Assembly (NCBI RefSeq): GCF_003086295.3
Contig: NC_092045.1
Span: forward strand, 25,052,890-25,116,889
Reading direction: 5' to 3'
Length of the DNA stretch: 64,000 nucleotides
Origin: Arachis hypogaea
Lineage: Eukaryota; Streptophyta; Magnoliopsida; Fabales; Fabaceae
The notes under the pieces are model-generated. The model searched no databases. It was not told the origin of the DNA and saw nothing but the letters and a program-made list of their open reading frames with translations. Below, in pieces: positions 1 to 13,880 of this stretch. Position numbers and translations under genes: made by a program. Each line of letters starts with the position of its first letter. The first letter of the stretch is position 1.

Positions 1-3000
1 ACTCTTGCTCTGCTAGGGTTTTTTATCTCACGAATCACAATTAGATACAGTATATAAAAATGAGCAAACTTTACATATAAATAACATACAGATATAAATA
101 TACGAGACAGGTAAAATAGTCATTATCCACACCTAAATTATACTAAGATTCAAATTTCATAAGTAGAATATAGAATTAATTTATAGTGAATATGTGTAGT
201 GTAAAACGGGTTATTTTTTAAATTTCTTTGAAATTGAAATTAATTTGTTTTGTAATCAAACTCCTTGTTTGAAATTAAGAGGAAAGACACCGGTAAACAA
301 TATTAGTTGATAGAAACTGATTGTTAGTTAGTAAAATCAAGAATTAGTTCGGATTTTTTATTTGCAAGTTATTGGGTCTGTAACATGCATCAGTAGCATG
401 CACTCTGCATTCCCTGTCATGTATAAATAGCATATTGTAACTCTCATTGAAACTAAGCTTCATTCAATATATTCTAGTATTTTCACTTCATATCATTCTT
501 TCTTAGTCTCGTTTAGAAATAGATAACAACGAGGGAATTGAATTTATTTGTAAAAGCTCATGGATTTACATCATAACTAAACTTAAATTCCTCTATTCTT
601 AAAAAAGATTTTGTTGAAATTGAAATAATTTGATGTTAAGCATTCTGGTCAATTGGTCTGGTCAACTATACTCAAATTTCTCCATTTTTAAAGGAATTAG
701 TTAAAATTGAAATGACTTCATGTCACGCCACCCTAACCCCTTGGACAGTTGTGCCGGCTAACATGTAGCTTTTAATGATATTAACAGTTTGTGTTGTAAA
801 TAAAGACTAAAAATATAAAGTTAGACATTATATTTATTTTTAAATAAAATTAATTCTTATTTTATGTCATTAACTCCAAACACAATAATTTGTTTTCAAT
901 TCAACTCATTTCAAATAAAATAAAATCAATATTTATTTCAAACACATTGTTAGTTTCCATTTTTGGAATAATTTCACAAGATAAGCAACACAATGAGTTC
1001 TGCCAACACCCAACATGACCAGCTTATGTGAATTTGATCAAAGTTGATCGAATCTCTTGCAAGTTCAGTCCTAATAGGGAACCGAACTAGATTGATAATA
1101 AATGGACCATTTTCTGTCAAATTGATAAATTCTGATCAAGTACATTAACATAATATTAGGGTTGAGAGATTCTTAACTTGTGGATAATAAGATTAAGGTT
1201 GATGAGTTGTCAACTTGCACATTTGTTTTATGCTATCTTAGAGTAGTTACTCTTAGAGTTATCTTTCTATTTAGTGCTTTAGTGCATTGTTTATAAAAAG
1301 AAATTAGAAAGCTAGAAGAAATTAAAATATATTTGTATATTTATTATTATGTATATGATATAATAAAAGGTACCATTTATTTACGTGTTAACCAAATAAA
1401 AAAGAAATTAGAAGGATAATTCTCTATAAATTCAAATTTAAATACTAATCTAATTAATATTTAGATATTATTTTAATATTTTTTAAATTCAACTAGAGTT
1501 AATATGACTATCTTGAATTTCAATACTAAAGTACAAAAATTTATCAACATATAAATAAAATTGTGAGAATTTTGCATCCAAACGGAATTGTTAAAAATTC
1601 AAAATAAGCGATACTACATAAATTTAGAAAGTAGACAAAACTGAAAAAATTTGAAAACAAATAAAACGGCTGAAAATTCGAAATGCAGATAAAATTACAG
1701 AAACTTGTGGTACATATTGAACTGCAAAAATCTCTAACAAGTAAAATTGCTCAAACTTGAGATGCAAATGGAATTGCGTAAACTTAGACTTGGTGACATG
1801 ATGATAAAACATGTAAGGGGACAAAGGTTTTTTTTGGGAGTTGAACTACTTGAGTGGTGTATCAAGGTGTGAGTAGAAATGGCAATGACTAGGATATGGT
1901 TTGGACTCTATCTTAATTCTATTCGTCGATCGAAAACTTTCTTAAAATTTAACCCTAACCTTACTCGCATCCTAAAGTTCTCAATCCTATCATGTCCGAC
2001 TCTATCCACAAAAAAATCAATTTTTTTCAAACAAATATAAAATTCAATCATTCCATATTTCATACATACTAATAAAATAGAAAATAAAAAACAAAGTTTA
2101 AATTAAAATTAAAAATAATAAAATTTTAACGAAATCTAACATAAAATTACAAATAGCATGATCATTAAGTTCTTAATAAAATTAAAATAATATAAACAAA
2201 GATAAATATTTTGTCACTCTTTTTCTAACTTTTATTTCTTCCAACATTACTTTTTAAATAACAAACATACTAAATTAGTAATTTAAATAATTAGTTAAAT
2301 GGTTACTTTGATGTTAAAAAAAAAAGAAAAAAAAAATTATGGGTTTAATACCCACTTTCTTTAATTCATATTAAATTTTTAAATATATATCATATAATAT
2401 ATTAGAGGTGCGAATAAAAAAAGATAAAGTATATCCTAAATCTGCACTCTAACTTATTCGCAATAAATCAAATAAACAGGATAAATAATTCTATCTAATC
2501 AGATTGAGTTAGATTAAATTTTCGCAAATAAAATATATATTGTCGGCCCTAAGTGTGAAGTGCATAACAACACCATTTGGGCAACAAAAAACTGGTGATC
2601 AAACAAAAGCTATAAAAAAAAATGGGGTGTTATATACATGAACAAAATTTGCCCTCAATAGAGAATTTGGGCAACAATCTCATACTATTGGATGCTATAG
2701 TTTTGATAACACGTTAAAAATGATATATGTATATTTATTTACCATGTGTATCTACTATGTACATGATATGATAAAAGTGTTAACTTATTTATAGGCCTTA
2801 AACAATGCCAAAAAAAAAAGATAACCGTTTAATATTTAAATTTAAATATAAATACTAATTTAATAATACTTTAATACTATTCCAACAAAAATAAAAAAAT
2901 TAAATATAAGAAATTAATTTTTAACAAATTTATATTAGTAAATTCTTTATATAAAATTACATTTTTAATCCTTATCTTTATTAGAATTTAAATTTATAAT

Positions 3001-3699
3001 TAAAAATTTAAAATTTAGAATTTAAAATTTAAGATTTATAATTTAACTTAAAAAATTAGCTAATATTAAAAAAAATTAATTTCTTAGTTGATCTCGATAT
3101 AAAGATAAAAATAATAATAAACTAAAGCAGCGGTGAAAAGATTTTCAAAGCGACAGACGCCAACTCATCCTTATCAATAATACTCCAATAACCCTTTTAG
3201 GCTTTTAGCTTATGAAGTCATGAGCTTCTATTTTGAGTTTGTCCATCAATCATGTAACAAAACTCCTCTTTATTTTTCACTTTAAATGGACTTGCTAGCC
3301 ATGTGAGGCAAATTCACTGCAATACTCCTATTCAATTTTGTTTATATCATTCAACAAAAAAAGTAGGGCCCAAACAAAAAAATAGTAGGGCCCACACAAA
3401 ATCATACAAAGCTATATCACTATTAACGGCTGTCTATAATAATCGTTATTGGGGGCGAATGATTATATTGGTCATTTAAAGGGCTGGAAAATATTATTAG
3501 AAAATTTCGTGCATGTCTTTACTTTGATTTGATTTTGATGTCCCTATTTCTAGGTACATACAATAAGTTTTATAATTAATCATAATCATTCACCATAATG
3601 TATCTATGATATGAAAATTTATTCAAAAGATATATAGCTAGGATAATATAGTCCTATGTTTTTTAACTTTTTTTTTTTTGGATCAATATGTTTTTTAAC
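1..3699. other. AT-rich intergenic DNA, no gene seen
   Basis: No convincing coding region, RNA gene or complete mobile element is visible; the short open frames are AT-rich and lack family motifs. A stretch at about 1870-2545 opens with a pyrimidine-rich segment alternating CCTAACC- and TCTATCC-like words and closes with a related purine-rich segment. That resembles a decayed non-autonomous TIR transposon, but I could not fix its ends or a target duplication. The interval also covers the 3' flank of the minus-strand LAX gene that begins just to the right. Confidence 0.5.
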
Positions 3700-6600
3700 T
3701 TAGTGATACATAGTAATAGTATGATTTTTGGAAGGTATGATTTTTGGTGGGCATTGATAACATTTGGCGAAAAGCCCAAATGTGTCCACTTGCTTGATGA
3801 AATTTGTCATGCTGGCCCACCCTCCAAACCCAAAGCCCAGTACAAAAACCCATACTACCACAAATGCGTTGACTATGTACATGACTGTCCAATTAGGGAT
3901 GAACCATGGCAATTTCTCTGCAGCATTCTGTTCAAAAAAGACCAAAATATCATCAATTAAAAATTAAAAAAAAATTATAAAAGAAAGATCCTTGAAAAAT
4001 TAGTAAGCTTGTTTTGTAATTGTTGATACTTGATAGTCAGAAGTAGTGCAAATGTAGTAGCTAACTTGCTGGCATGAATGCCTGTTTGGACTTAGGATGG
4101 GATAGTAATCTAGTATAGTGATGTGACTACTATGTAGGGTCACTTTAAGGAGTTAGGTTTAGACATGATCCAACCCATTGTTAAAAGTGTTATTTTACTT
4201 GGGGAATATTTACCGCTGTTTCTCTTATTTTAGCCATTAATCTCAATTATATATATATAATATGACAGAAATTAATGGTTAAAACAACTAGAACACTTAA
4301 TTATGTGATACACTTGAAATTTTTCTATTCTTCCACTTGAGTCGATTCACTCTCCCATCATAAGATAAGGTATCTGACTTAATTGATGTAGGTTCAATAC
4401 CCAATCAAACGAAATCTATATCAGATTTCTTAAAAGAGTGATTAGCGAACCTAGCTTATGGTTAGGGTTAGGGTCACTACTGGTATTAAAGATTATAGCA
4501 TATAACTATCTAAATGACAAAGAAAAGACACCAACCATATCTTGTCTCAATAATTTTTCCAAATTCGGATATGATAGAAAATAGAAATAGTGGGATTGGG
4601 ACTTATACCGTCTTGGAGATAGAAAGTCAGTTGCAGGTTAAAAATAGTGAAGCTGGAATGATATCCTCGAAACACATACACACCGCACCACCAAAAGAGT
4701 ATTAAGAATACATTTATATGCTGGTCAACCAATTGGAAGTCATGGATTCCCAACGTACTCCTCTTTTTATTTATTTATTTGTTATTGTTATTATCTTAGT
4801 CCTCTCTATAGCTAGCTTTTTTGCTTTAAAGATTAATGTGGGTAATCACATCAAACAAACACAACCTAAATTTATTATATTGTCAAAGAAATTTTCTTTT
4901 TGGGCAATACTAAAAGATTAAATTTTACTAATTTGAGTAATTTCTCTTGAAGTTAAGTCATATTACACATGATATCTTTTCAAGGGATGGAGTAATATTT
5001 TATGAAGTATAAAAGTGCTAAAATAATTTTGTATAATTTCTCATATAAAAATGTTGTAAGGAGTCAGAGGTCAAATAAGCCCTTTGAGGGACATAAGTGA
5101 AGTTAGTTCCTTGGAGGATTTAATTTATTAAAATGTGGGAGCAAAGTGAACATTAAGTGGTAGACACAAAAAGGTAAGGATTTGTGTTTTACCTGTCTAG
5201 AGGAGGCAGACTTGAAAGTGAGCATATGGGCAGAGGCAGGAATGATGTAGACAGTGAAACTGACCAAGAGAGCACCCACAGCTGAGTTTATAGGCCCAAA
5301 GAATGGGAAGATTATTGCCAGAAACCATATTGGTATTACCACTGGTAACCTTGCTAATGCCCTCAAACATATGCTCTTTGTGTCATGCATCCCTATCACT
5401 TTTTCCCACACAAAATACAATGGCGTACAGGCAAATCCAAATGTGATGAACTGTCTCAATTATGCATAGGTTAGTAAATACCCCGATTATAACATTAAGT
5501 TACAAGCATATGTGTTATATTATTTATACTTCATATTTTGTTACTAAAGCCCTTGCCTTGCTAGGCCTCATTAGTTCCCTTTTTTTTTTTTGAGCATTTT
5601 AAATGGCTCTTTCTTGTAGAACTTTTCGTAAAGAAGGAAACTAAAAACAGTAAAAATACAATTTTATTGTTTTCATTGTTATATTTTTATTCTTTATAAA
5701 ATCTTGAAAATAGGCTTATTTTAGATTTCATTTGATTTGTGTTTTTATTTTTATTTCTGTTTTTAGAATTTTTGCGAGGATAAAACTAAAAATAGGAAAC
5801 AGAAATACGGTTTTTTTCTTCTTTATAGAATTGTGAAAATATAAAACATTAAAAATCAAAGTAATATATATTTTAAAACCAAATAGGTCTAGTTTTTATT
5901 TTATTTTCCATTTTTCGGGTTTTTTTTGAAGAAAAACTTAAAAACTAATTTTATTATATCATTTTCTTTTCAAAATTCGAAAATAAAAAAGACTAAAAAA
6001 ATATAAACCAAACACGTCTGATTTTTTTTTTTTTTTTTGGGGGGTCATTTGGTCATGTTCTTTTTTACACTAAGTTCATATTAACGTTACATTAGCCATT
6101 TGTAAACCAATCAAAAAACTAAATAATTGGTTTAAAAAAATTACTAAAACACTATTAATATTTTCAGAATGACAATTATTTTTAACCAGAAAGAGAAATC
6201 CATTTAGAATTTGTGATTCGTCAAGCAAGCTAGGTAGCTCAAGGGAAATGAATTAAATGTGGACCTGGTGAATGAGCATTAGGATGACTCCGGCGTCGCG
6301 CCAACCGTTCCGGGGGAGGAGGGAGAAGGCGTTGGAGTGGTCCAGGAGTTGATCACCAAAGGCCCAGTAAACGGCAGTGGCAGATGGTAGGGTTAGGGTG
6401 AACACATAAAGAGTTGCATAAAGATAGATATATTTGAACTTCTGTGGCTTCCACATTGCATGCATGATTTCCCTGCCAATAATAGTCATAGTCATCATCA
6501 TATCTTAGTATTTCACTACAACTTTAATCTTAAAAAGGTGAAATTGTTTGGTCAAAAATCAATGAGCTGTACTTGAAAAAAGAATCGAAAAAATTCTTAG

Positions 6601-8967
6601 TTACATCAAGAAATTGTGCAATCATAAAAAATTTCCACGCGCATAATGAGAGACAGTAAAAATGTCACAAAATTTTCTTCATTTTATAGGTTTAAGTAGG
6701 TGCAACTGAGACATTGTGGGGTCAGGGCTTCACTTTAAAATTTCAATAAAGATTCAATTTTTTGTTTGTCATGGTTGTGACAGATTATTATATATAACAC
6801 TAAGCCAAAGACATGGAGACATACTAATTGTAATGCAATGCGGTTCAAAAGTGCCAGATATACAGTTTGTCTTATTTACGAAAGTGCCATTGGAAATGCA
6901 AGCAAAAAAGGCCGCAATTGAAGAAAGAGTCTGTGGCTCTGTGAAATGAAATTATCCAACGCCACTAATGATGTGTGAATTGGACTATATATTTAAGTAC
7001 ATAAAGAACAATGTGATTATTATTTTGTCTAACTTAATGAGCAAAATAATAAGGAAACGTCTCAGTGGAATATCAAAAATAAAAAGGGGACTTACACGGT
7101 GACGGCGTGGCCGCCGAAAGTGTAGAGAATGTTTGTGGCGCCTGTGAAATACAATACCATTTTGGATGGGCCCGAATGGGTCACATTTTCTACCTGCATC
7201 ATTAAATTTATTTATTTTATCTTTTTTTTTTTTAATGGAGGCTTTATGAGATCTAGCGAAACCATTTGAAAATATTTAGAAAGCAAATCTCTGTTTAGCC
7301 AGTGGACTCAATAGTCAATTGGGCTATATTTTATTATTTTATTATTTTCGTCCAACAAAACTAATCTTTTAGATATTTTATATAAATATTATATGCTTGT
7401 TTAAGTGTCACTAAATTAAAAAAATAATTTTTTTATTTTTTAATATGTTTGGCAGATTTTTAATAATAAAAATAAAAATATTAAAAAAAATATCTTTTTT
7501 GAGAAAATATAATTTATTTTTTTTAAAAGATTTTTTCTTTAAAAAAATAAAGATATTTTTCATATAATAAATAAACAACAAAAATATTTTTATCTTATAT
7601 TATCCAAATATGATTAATAAATAAAAAAATCTTTTTACATAAGATATTCAAACATAAAATTACTTTTATTTTATAAATTTTTTTAAAAAAAATCATTAAA
7701 AAAATCCTTTTTTAAAATATCGCCCAAACATACCCTACGTATTTCATACATTAATTAAAAGATTACTTGGATGGGGTTGCTTAATTACCTGGCCATGAAC
7801 AATGGAAGCAATGGTGAGATACCAAGCAGTGTAGGTGGTCATGCCAAGGCCAAGGAAGGACCAAATCCTGTAGTTATGGAATGATGGTATGAACACTGTG
7901 GTAGCACAGCAAGCTCCGAAAATGTAGGTCCAAGTCCTCTTGTCCAATTTATCATTTATATAGTATATATTGCTGCAACAATAATAAATTAATAATACAT
8001 AAATGAATAAATAAAATCCCAATAGCAAATAATAAACACACTCCTTCAATAATCAAAGTGAATGAATGGGAGACCTTGCACAAGCTATAAGCTGAATCAC
8101 AGATCCAAAGAGAAGAAAAGTGCAGTTGAAGGCCAATCCAATTGCTTTCCAAGATGGTCCTAATAAACCTTCCAGCACTTCAAACCACTGCAAACAAAAT
8201 TTTAACCAAAACAAATCAAACTTGTTTCATATTTCATATATGAGATTAATTTCATAGTGCTATCATATATATTTTACCTTTCACAGTGAAAATTGCTCTT
8301 TTATAATGGAAAAGATAAAAATAATAATTTAGGTGCACATAAAAAAATTAATTAACCATCAAATCAAACATCAGATTGAAATATATGTTAAAATACAAAA
8401 GTACAATTTGAAAATGACTTATGCTAATTTGGTAGCTGATTTTGACGTGGAAGGATATTTGCTCTTCCGTCTTCACCCAATTCTAAATTCCCACAAAGTG
8501 GTTAGAAGTTAGAAGTTAGAACATAGTTACCTGAATGACATGGTTTTTGAAGCTAACATTCTCTTTCTCCTTGCGGCTTCTGTACTCGATGTAGAGAATG
8601 CTAATCAAGTAAGCGGTCCAGCTTCCAAGAAATCCATAGAACACTTGGAATATGATCCCTGAAACCATTCCCAGTTGCGAGAATGAGTATGGAAGCGTTA
8701 ACAGAACCTGTGCGACCTGCAAAAACCGCCGCGAAACGAAAGAATTGGAATCACATTACACAAATGAGGAGAGAGAGTTTTTATTTATGATCACTGAATT
8801 CATGCCTGATTTGAGGAACAGCTGAACCATGCATCATAGGCAGAGCCACCGTGCCAGAGAGCGGATTTCAAGCTTAACTTTGAATTGATCTCTTTGTCTC
8901 CGTCTCCGACATCACCGCTCTCCGCTGCCGCCATTATGGCTTCTTCCGCTTGCTTCTTCGATTCCAT
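3700..8967 (-). CDS. AUX1/LAX family auxin influx carrier, eight exons
   Basis: Predicted plasma-membrane proton/IAA symporter of the AUX1/LAX branch of the amino acid permease superfamily, which brings auxin into cells. Coding exons, in transcript order on the minus strand: 8806-8967, 8531-8716, 8075-8187, 7789-7972, 7096-7193, 6265-6472, 5193-5450, 3700-3927. They sum to 478 codons plus stop with all phases matching, close to the usual length of about 480. Family signatures are intact and in order: QVAQVLLTLPYSFSQLG at the start of exon 2, SRKEKENVSFKNHVIQ at its end, DKRTWTYIFGACCATTVF in exon 4, NILYTFGGHAVTV in exon 5, IMHAMWKPQKFKYIYL in exon 6, ARLPVVIPIWFLAIIFPF in exon 7, and GFGFGGWASMTNF followed by KCYQC in exon 8. 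The N-terminus of about 45 residues is hydrophilic and acidic; the rest is strongly hydrophobic, as expected for about ten membrane spans. Seven introns are seen; intron 1 (8717-8805) is GC-AG, the others GT-AG. No stop or frameshift, so probably functional. Which LAX subgroup it belongs to cannot be settled by eye. Confidence 0.95.
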
Positions 8968-9692
8968 TTTCTTCTAAGATCTGAAAAGTGACAACATGCA
9001 CACAATGAAACAGAGTCTCTTTATGTTTGTTTTATTGTTTTTTTGTAATAAATGAAACAGAATGTGGAACAGAACAGAACGTTGATAGAAGATAAGTACC
9101 AAATTGTGAGGGGGGAAAATCTAAAGTGCAAAATTAATATTTATGATTTATGAAAACTCAAGCGAGAGAGGAAGAAGACAGTGCGAAACTCGTTTTTCAG
9201 AAGAAGAAGAAGAAAGCAATAATAATAATAATGAAGAAGGTGTAAAGTAGAAACAGCGGCAGCATATAAAGCAGTTTTTGCGGCTTGGTTTAGTCACTGA
9301 GTCACGTTAAGTTTCTTCATAATTGAATATTACAATGTCTTTTTTCATTTCAAAGTTCAAAGTTCAAACCTGTCTCTGTTTCCTTCTGCCACAATTGGAA
9401 GAGTCTTAAATAGAACCCTTATTTTCTGCTTCTTTTGAGAGAGGTGTGTTAAATGCGGGGTGTTATGTGCAGAGAAGCTGGCATTTTCAATGGGCATATA
9501 TTCATGGTAACAACTAAACCCAGCAAGCAAGAAAGAAAAACACCACTACTGTTACCCTGCAGGTTTGTTTTGTTGGTTGGTTGCTACTTGCTAATTAATT
9601 AATAATGGAAAAAAAAAGGGGGGAGGGGTTTGATTTCGGGTTGAAGTTAGAGATTCGAGGTCTGACAAAACGTACATGGTAACGCTAACACC

Positions 9693-9725
<33 letters not shown>

Positions 9726-9790
9726 AAGGAGAGTGTATGAAGAATGAATAAATGAATGTAGCCTATATATCTACGAAGAAGAGGGAGAAA
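8968..9790 (-). promoter_or_regulatory. LAX 5' leader and probable core promoter
   Basis: Reading leftward on the minus strand, a TATA-like GATATATAGG lies near 9760-9772. It is followed by a CT-rich leader that ends in a (CT)n run (9694-9722), typical of plant 5' UTRs. A possible leader-intron donor (CAG then GTGTTA) sits just after the CT run, and a possible acceptor (TTCAGATCTTAG) lies about 6 nt before the ATG, so a 5' UTR intron is plausible. A TGTCTC element, the auxin-response core, is at 9371-9376 on the plus strand. The TATA and leader are inferred from pattern only. Confidence 0.45.
9694..9722. repeat. (GA)n microsatellite
   Basis: About 14 GA units on the plus strand, read as CT on the LAX sense strand, in the presumed LAX leader. 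A shorter GA tract at about 14274-14295 is its duplicated counterpart. Confidence 0.85.
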
Positions 9791-10589
9791 AAGAAAGAAA
9801 TAGACTAACCTTATTTGCAATTCAGGTTTATCGTATTTGACTCACTCCCTCACTATAAATATTTTTGATAAAAGAAAGTATCAAAAAAACATGATAAGAA
9901 ATTAATGTATTCAATGAATGGTTAGATTTTTTATTTACATAAATATTAAAAAATTATTTTTTTTAAAATACGCATAAATTTAAAGTTGGGTCAAAATGGG
10001 TAACAGGGTAGGTACAAGTGAAAGTGGTCGAACTGAATCGCATTTTAGTTTTGACGAATCTGATCTATATAGTAAATAAATAGTAAACCTCTATCTGTTA
10101 TCTTTTATAGATTTTTTTTTGGATTAGAATGACTTATTTAAAATTCAACAAGTCTATAAATTTATTTAAAAAACTTATTTCATAAATTTTAATGCAAAAC
10201 AATAAACTTAAAAATTTTAAATTAATATTAAATACATTCTAAAATATATAATTTTATATATATATATAGAAAGAGAATCACATATCATATCTATATTTAT
10301 AATTTATAAATTTTTTTATTAAACAATATTAACTAATTTTAACTATTGATTCATTTTAATTTTTTTTGTTTTTAATATAAATAAATTGTTGAAATTCTAA
10401 ACTAGAATAATTTATTGTTACAAAAGAATATTTTGATGAGTGGACACAATAAGCTTGTAGGATTCATTTTAAGGCCAATGACGTGATCTTTTTTACTAAT
10501 AAGCTTTACAAAATAAATACAATTTTAGCTTATTTAATAAAATATGCCGAGTCGAATCGAGTTTAAAATGAGTCAAGTCACATGCTATT

Positions 10590-10815
10590 TAGAATAATCA
10601 TCTGAATATTAGAGATGATAAACATTTTTTTAAAAGCTTAAATTGATTTTGGAGTTCATTAAGGATCAAACTCTTAACCTTTTAGATCTAGAGCTTCAAT
10701 ACCATGTCATCCTAAAAGCTTCAGTTGATGAGAAAAGATAACACTAATAGTTATATCTTTAATACTCTCTAAACTTCCATTGTACACATTGTACAAATAT
10801 TCTATTGACTCCTCA
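10590..10815 (+). mobile_element. Short MITE-like element, copy 1
   Basis: Matches 14459-14655 in the same direction and the reverse complement of about 15700-15940. Shared words include AGAATAATCATC(T/C)GA, AAACAT, AAAGCTTCA(A/G)(T/C)TGAT and ATTGTACACATTGTA. It lies inside copy A of the duplication, just left of the AT microsatellite. The ends of this copy are not clean. Confidence 0.5.
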
Positions 10816-10824
10816 TCCTTTTCC

Positions 10825-10827
<3 letters not shown>

Positions 10828-10911
<84 letters not shown>
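10828..10911. repeat. (AT)n microsatellite
   Basis: About 42 uninterrupted AT units. An apparent YIYIYI open frame on the minus strand is only the translation of this repeat. Confidence 0.95.
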
Positions 10912-10913
<2 letters not shown>

Positions 10914-11362
10914 CATCAAATAATTTATTTCTATTTAATTTATGTTAATTTTAGTTATAAATTTACTTATTTTTTCTTTTCATAATTATATAATATCTAT
11001 TAATATTATTTTTTTAATAAATACTTGTAGTATATAATAGTATAATAGATATAAACTAATTAATAAATTATTAAAATTTAAAAATAATAGTTATTTTAAT
11101 ATAAAAATAAAATAAAAATATTTATAATAGAGTAAAACTAACAAAATACTTATTGTTACTGTTCCATATTATTTTAGAATAATTATGTATTCTTAAAATA
11201 TTAGTAAAAATATATATTTTAAATTTTTTATTATTTTTTTATTTTTTATTTATATAGGATCGGGTCAATCGGTTCAATCAATGACTCACCGATTGAACTA
11301 ATGACCCAGTGACCCAATAACTTAACCGATATGATTATCGATTCGGTTCTGACAACTACTAT

Positions 11363-11364
<2 letters not shown>

Positions 11365-11422
<58 letters not shown>
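11365..11422. repeat. (AAT)n microsatellite
   Basis: About 19 AAT units. With 11572-11617 it forms an AAT...ATT inverted pair separated by about 150 bp; the same arrangement recurs in the second duplication copy. Confidence 0.9.
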
Positions 11423-11571
11423 TTACTACTATAAATAATGATAACACTGAAAATAATAACAATAACGTTAAAATAATATTGTAATAACAATAATAATCAT
11501 ATTAACAATATTAATAATTCCGTTAATAATAATAATAACATAAACAACAATAATAATATATAATAACAAGA

Positions 11572-11617
<46 letters not shown>
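11572..11617. repeat. (ATT)n microsatellite
   Basis: About 15 ATT units, the inverted partner of the AAT run at 11365-11422. Such a pair can fold into a long AT-rich stem. Confidence 0.9.
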
Positions 11618-11618
<1 letters not shown>

Positions 11619-12724
11619 ATGTCCAAAGTTATTCTCATTTTTCGAGGATTAGAACTAATATTATTATTATTAGAAATGTTAGAGGCCATCAAAATTTATT
11701 ATTTTTAGCCATTGATCATTTAACTATTAATTCAATTTTTTTAGTTTAATTTTTTTAGTCTAGTAATCTAATAATATACTTTAGTTAAGTTTATGTACTT
11801 TTTTTAATTATCAGCTCCTATGATTTTATCAAATCTTTAGTTAAGTTTCTGTACTGTTTTTTAATTAAGTCTTTATATCGTATTAGATTTTGCAACTAAA
11901 TCCTTACCGTAGTAAAAATATTAAAATTAATAGAATATTCTATTAAATTATATAGAATGTTGGGTCAAGTATTAAATATATTTATTTTTTTTAATAAAAT
12001 ATTCTGTTAATTCCAGTATTTTTTGTTACGATAGAAACTTAATTATAAAATCTAATATGATATAAAAATTTAATTAAAAAATATATATTTAAATCTAATT
12101 ATAAATTTAATAAAATTATGAAATCCACAGAATAATTAAACCTTCTATTGCACTAGAAACGCCATTTTACAGGCACTCTATATGAAAATGGAGTTGAAAT
12201 TATTTCATGGGCGATCCATGCCAAATAAATTTTCTGCATTTGACATAACTTTAAATTTATGCGTATTTTTAGAAATAAAAGTTTTTTGATATTTATTTAA
12301 ATAAAATAGACAATAGAATTATGTATAATGGGACAATTAAAAAGTGTTTCTAAAATTAATTTAGATTAATTAATAGTTAGCTCACTAATTTATTTAAATA
12401 AATATTAAAAAATTTAAATCTTATTTTGTTCATACAACAAAACAAAAGATGTATTTTAAACAATTTGGTTAGTTTAGTGATTAACGTATTAATTTGTATA
12501 AATAAGTATTGAAAGTTTGAATTTTATTATTTTAATAATTTTGTTCATATTTAGAGAATATTATGTATAATTTTAAATTTAATAACAAACTAATTATGAA
12601 GTATATATATAATAAATATTTTATTTATTAGTATATATACTTTTTAGAATATTTACTAATTAATTGAGCTCTGGAAGCACATCTTAAATGTAGTAAATAC
12701 AAAAATAAATATACATATATTTAT

Positions 12725-13880
12725 GATGGACTGCATTCGAGAAATAAAAAGATTTTAAATACATTAATCTCAGATACACTGAAAATCTAATTTGTTTGAC
12801 AAATTGATTATATCTCGATCTAATCTATGAGTTACTAAATCCTATATATGACAAAAAAAAAAAAAGTAAAGATGATGTCAATCTCTAATTTTTTTTAAAA
12901 AATCACTTTTTTTAAACAATATTAGAGATGAATTTATATTTAATATATTTTGAAGAAAAAAGAAATGAAGAGAATAATTTTTTTGTCAGATAAATTAAAT
13001 AATTCTTAATTTTAGACCTCACAAATTTATTTAGATAACTCTTAATCTTAGACATCACAGATTCACGCATACTATACACTCATACACACTTAAGAATTCT
13101 ATTTTATTATTTTGTCATTGCCAAATAAGATTTAGATCTAGATACAGCATATTTAAAAAATCACAGCTACCTCCTTAAAAGGATTATTGTTTAGTTTTTC
13201 TCTGTTTTTGGGATCTTAGACCCCTTTGCTTATAAAAAAAATACCAGTGAAAATGTAATTAAAATTTACGATTTCGTAAATTTTTTTTAAAAAATTGTAT
13301 GATTCTATAATATATTTATTATTTTCACTTATAATATTTAAAAATGAACAAAAAACAAGACAATGAATAATTATAAATATTTTTAAAATATTGGTTCTAT
13401 TTATACTCTAAGATATACAAATTTTTTTTCTTCTTGCATTTTGAGCAGGAAAAATTAGCTTTCTTATTTCTTTTGGTGAATTCTGCGGATGATTCAAACT
13501 AAAATTTTATTCAATTTTATGACAGTTATATTTTTATTAAATATTATTTTAATAAAAACTAAATGCATCTCTATTGAATAAAATATAAATTCTTCTTTTA
13601 ACATATTTTGAAGAAAAAATATTGATTTTTTTAAAGAAAGAAAAGAAAAAAATAGTTTGATGGAAAGTTTTGTTTGTCTTAAATTTCAAAAAATAAATAT
13701 TAATATACTTTTTATTTTTATTTTTTTTTCTCATGTCTAGCTAGGATGTAATGAATTCTCTCACAGGTATAACATTGACGTATGTTCAATTTGTCAAACA
13801 AGCTAGATCTCGAGTTTACCTAAAAACAACGTAATCAAATTCTTTTCATATTTCGAATACAGTGCGTTTGGAATACATGT
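12725..13880. repeat. Imperfect inverted repeat, possible decayed TIR element
   Basis: The left arm (about 12725-12870) contains ACTGCATTCGA and GTTTGACAAATTGA followed by ATCTCGATCTA. The right arm (about 13740-13880) contains the reverse complement of similar words (CAATTTGTCAAACAAG, AGATCTCGAG, TTTCGAATACAGTGC). The interior is AT-rich, with no coding region. I could not fix termini or a TSD, so this is a candidate only. Confidence 0.35.

Larger units (their letters stand above)
9690..11640. repeat. Diverged direct duplication, copy A
   Basis: This block is collinear with 14260-16320. Shared order: GA tract; leader/TATA-like segment (CTATATATCTA then GAAGAAGAG); a CTCACT..CACATTATAAATATT-type segment; AACATG(A/G)TAAGAAATTAATG; ATACGCATAAATTTAAAGTTG; TTTTGACGAATCT; ATAGATTTTTTTT; TAACGTTAAAATAATATTGTA; and a trailing ATT microsatellite. 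Identity looks moderate and broken by indels. Copy A begins at the LAX leader. Confidence 0.7.

Noticed and set aside
3688..3967. Plus-strand frames of 67-90 codons
   Set aside because: Shadows of LAX exon 8.
4458..4475. GGTTAGGGTTAGGG, telomere-like
   Set aside because: Only two units, and not the plant TTTAGGG form; chance in AT-rich DNA.
10707..10919. 70-codon minus-strand frame of alternating Tyr and Ile
   Set aside because: Pure translation of the (AT)n microsatellite.
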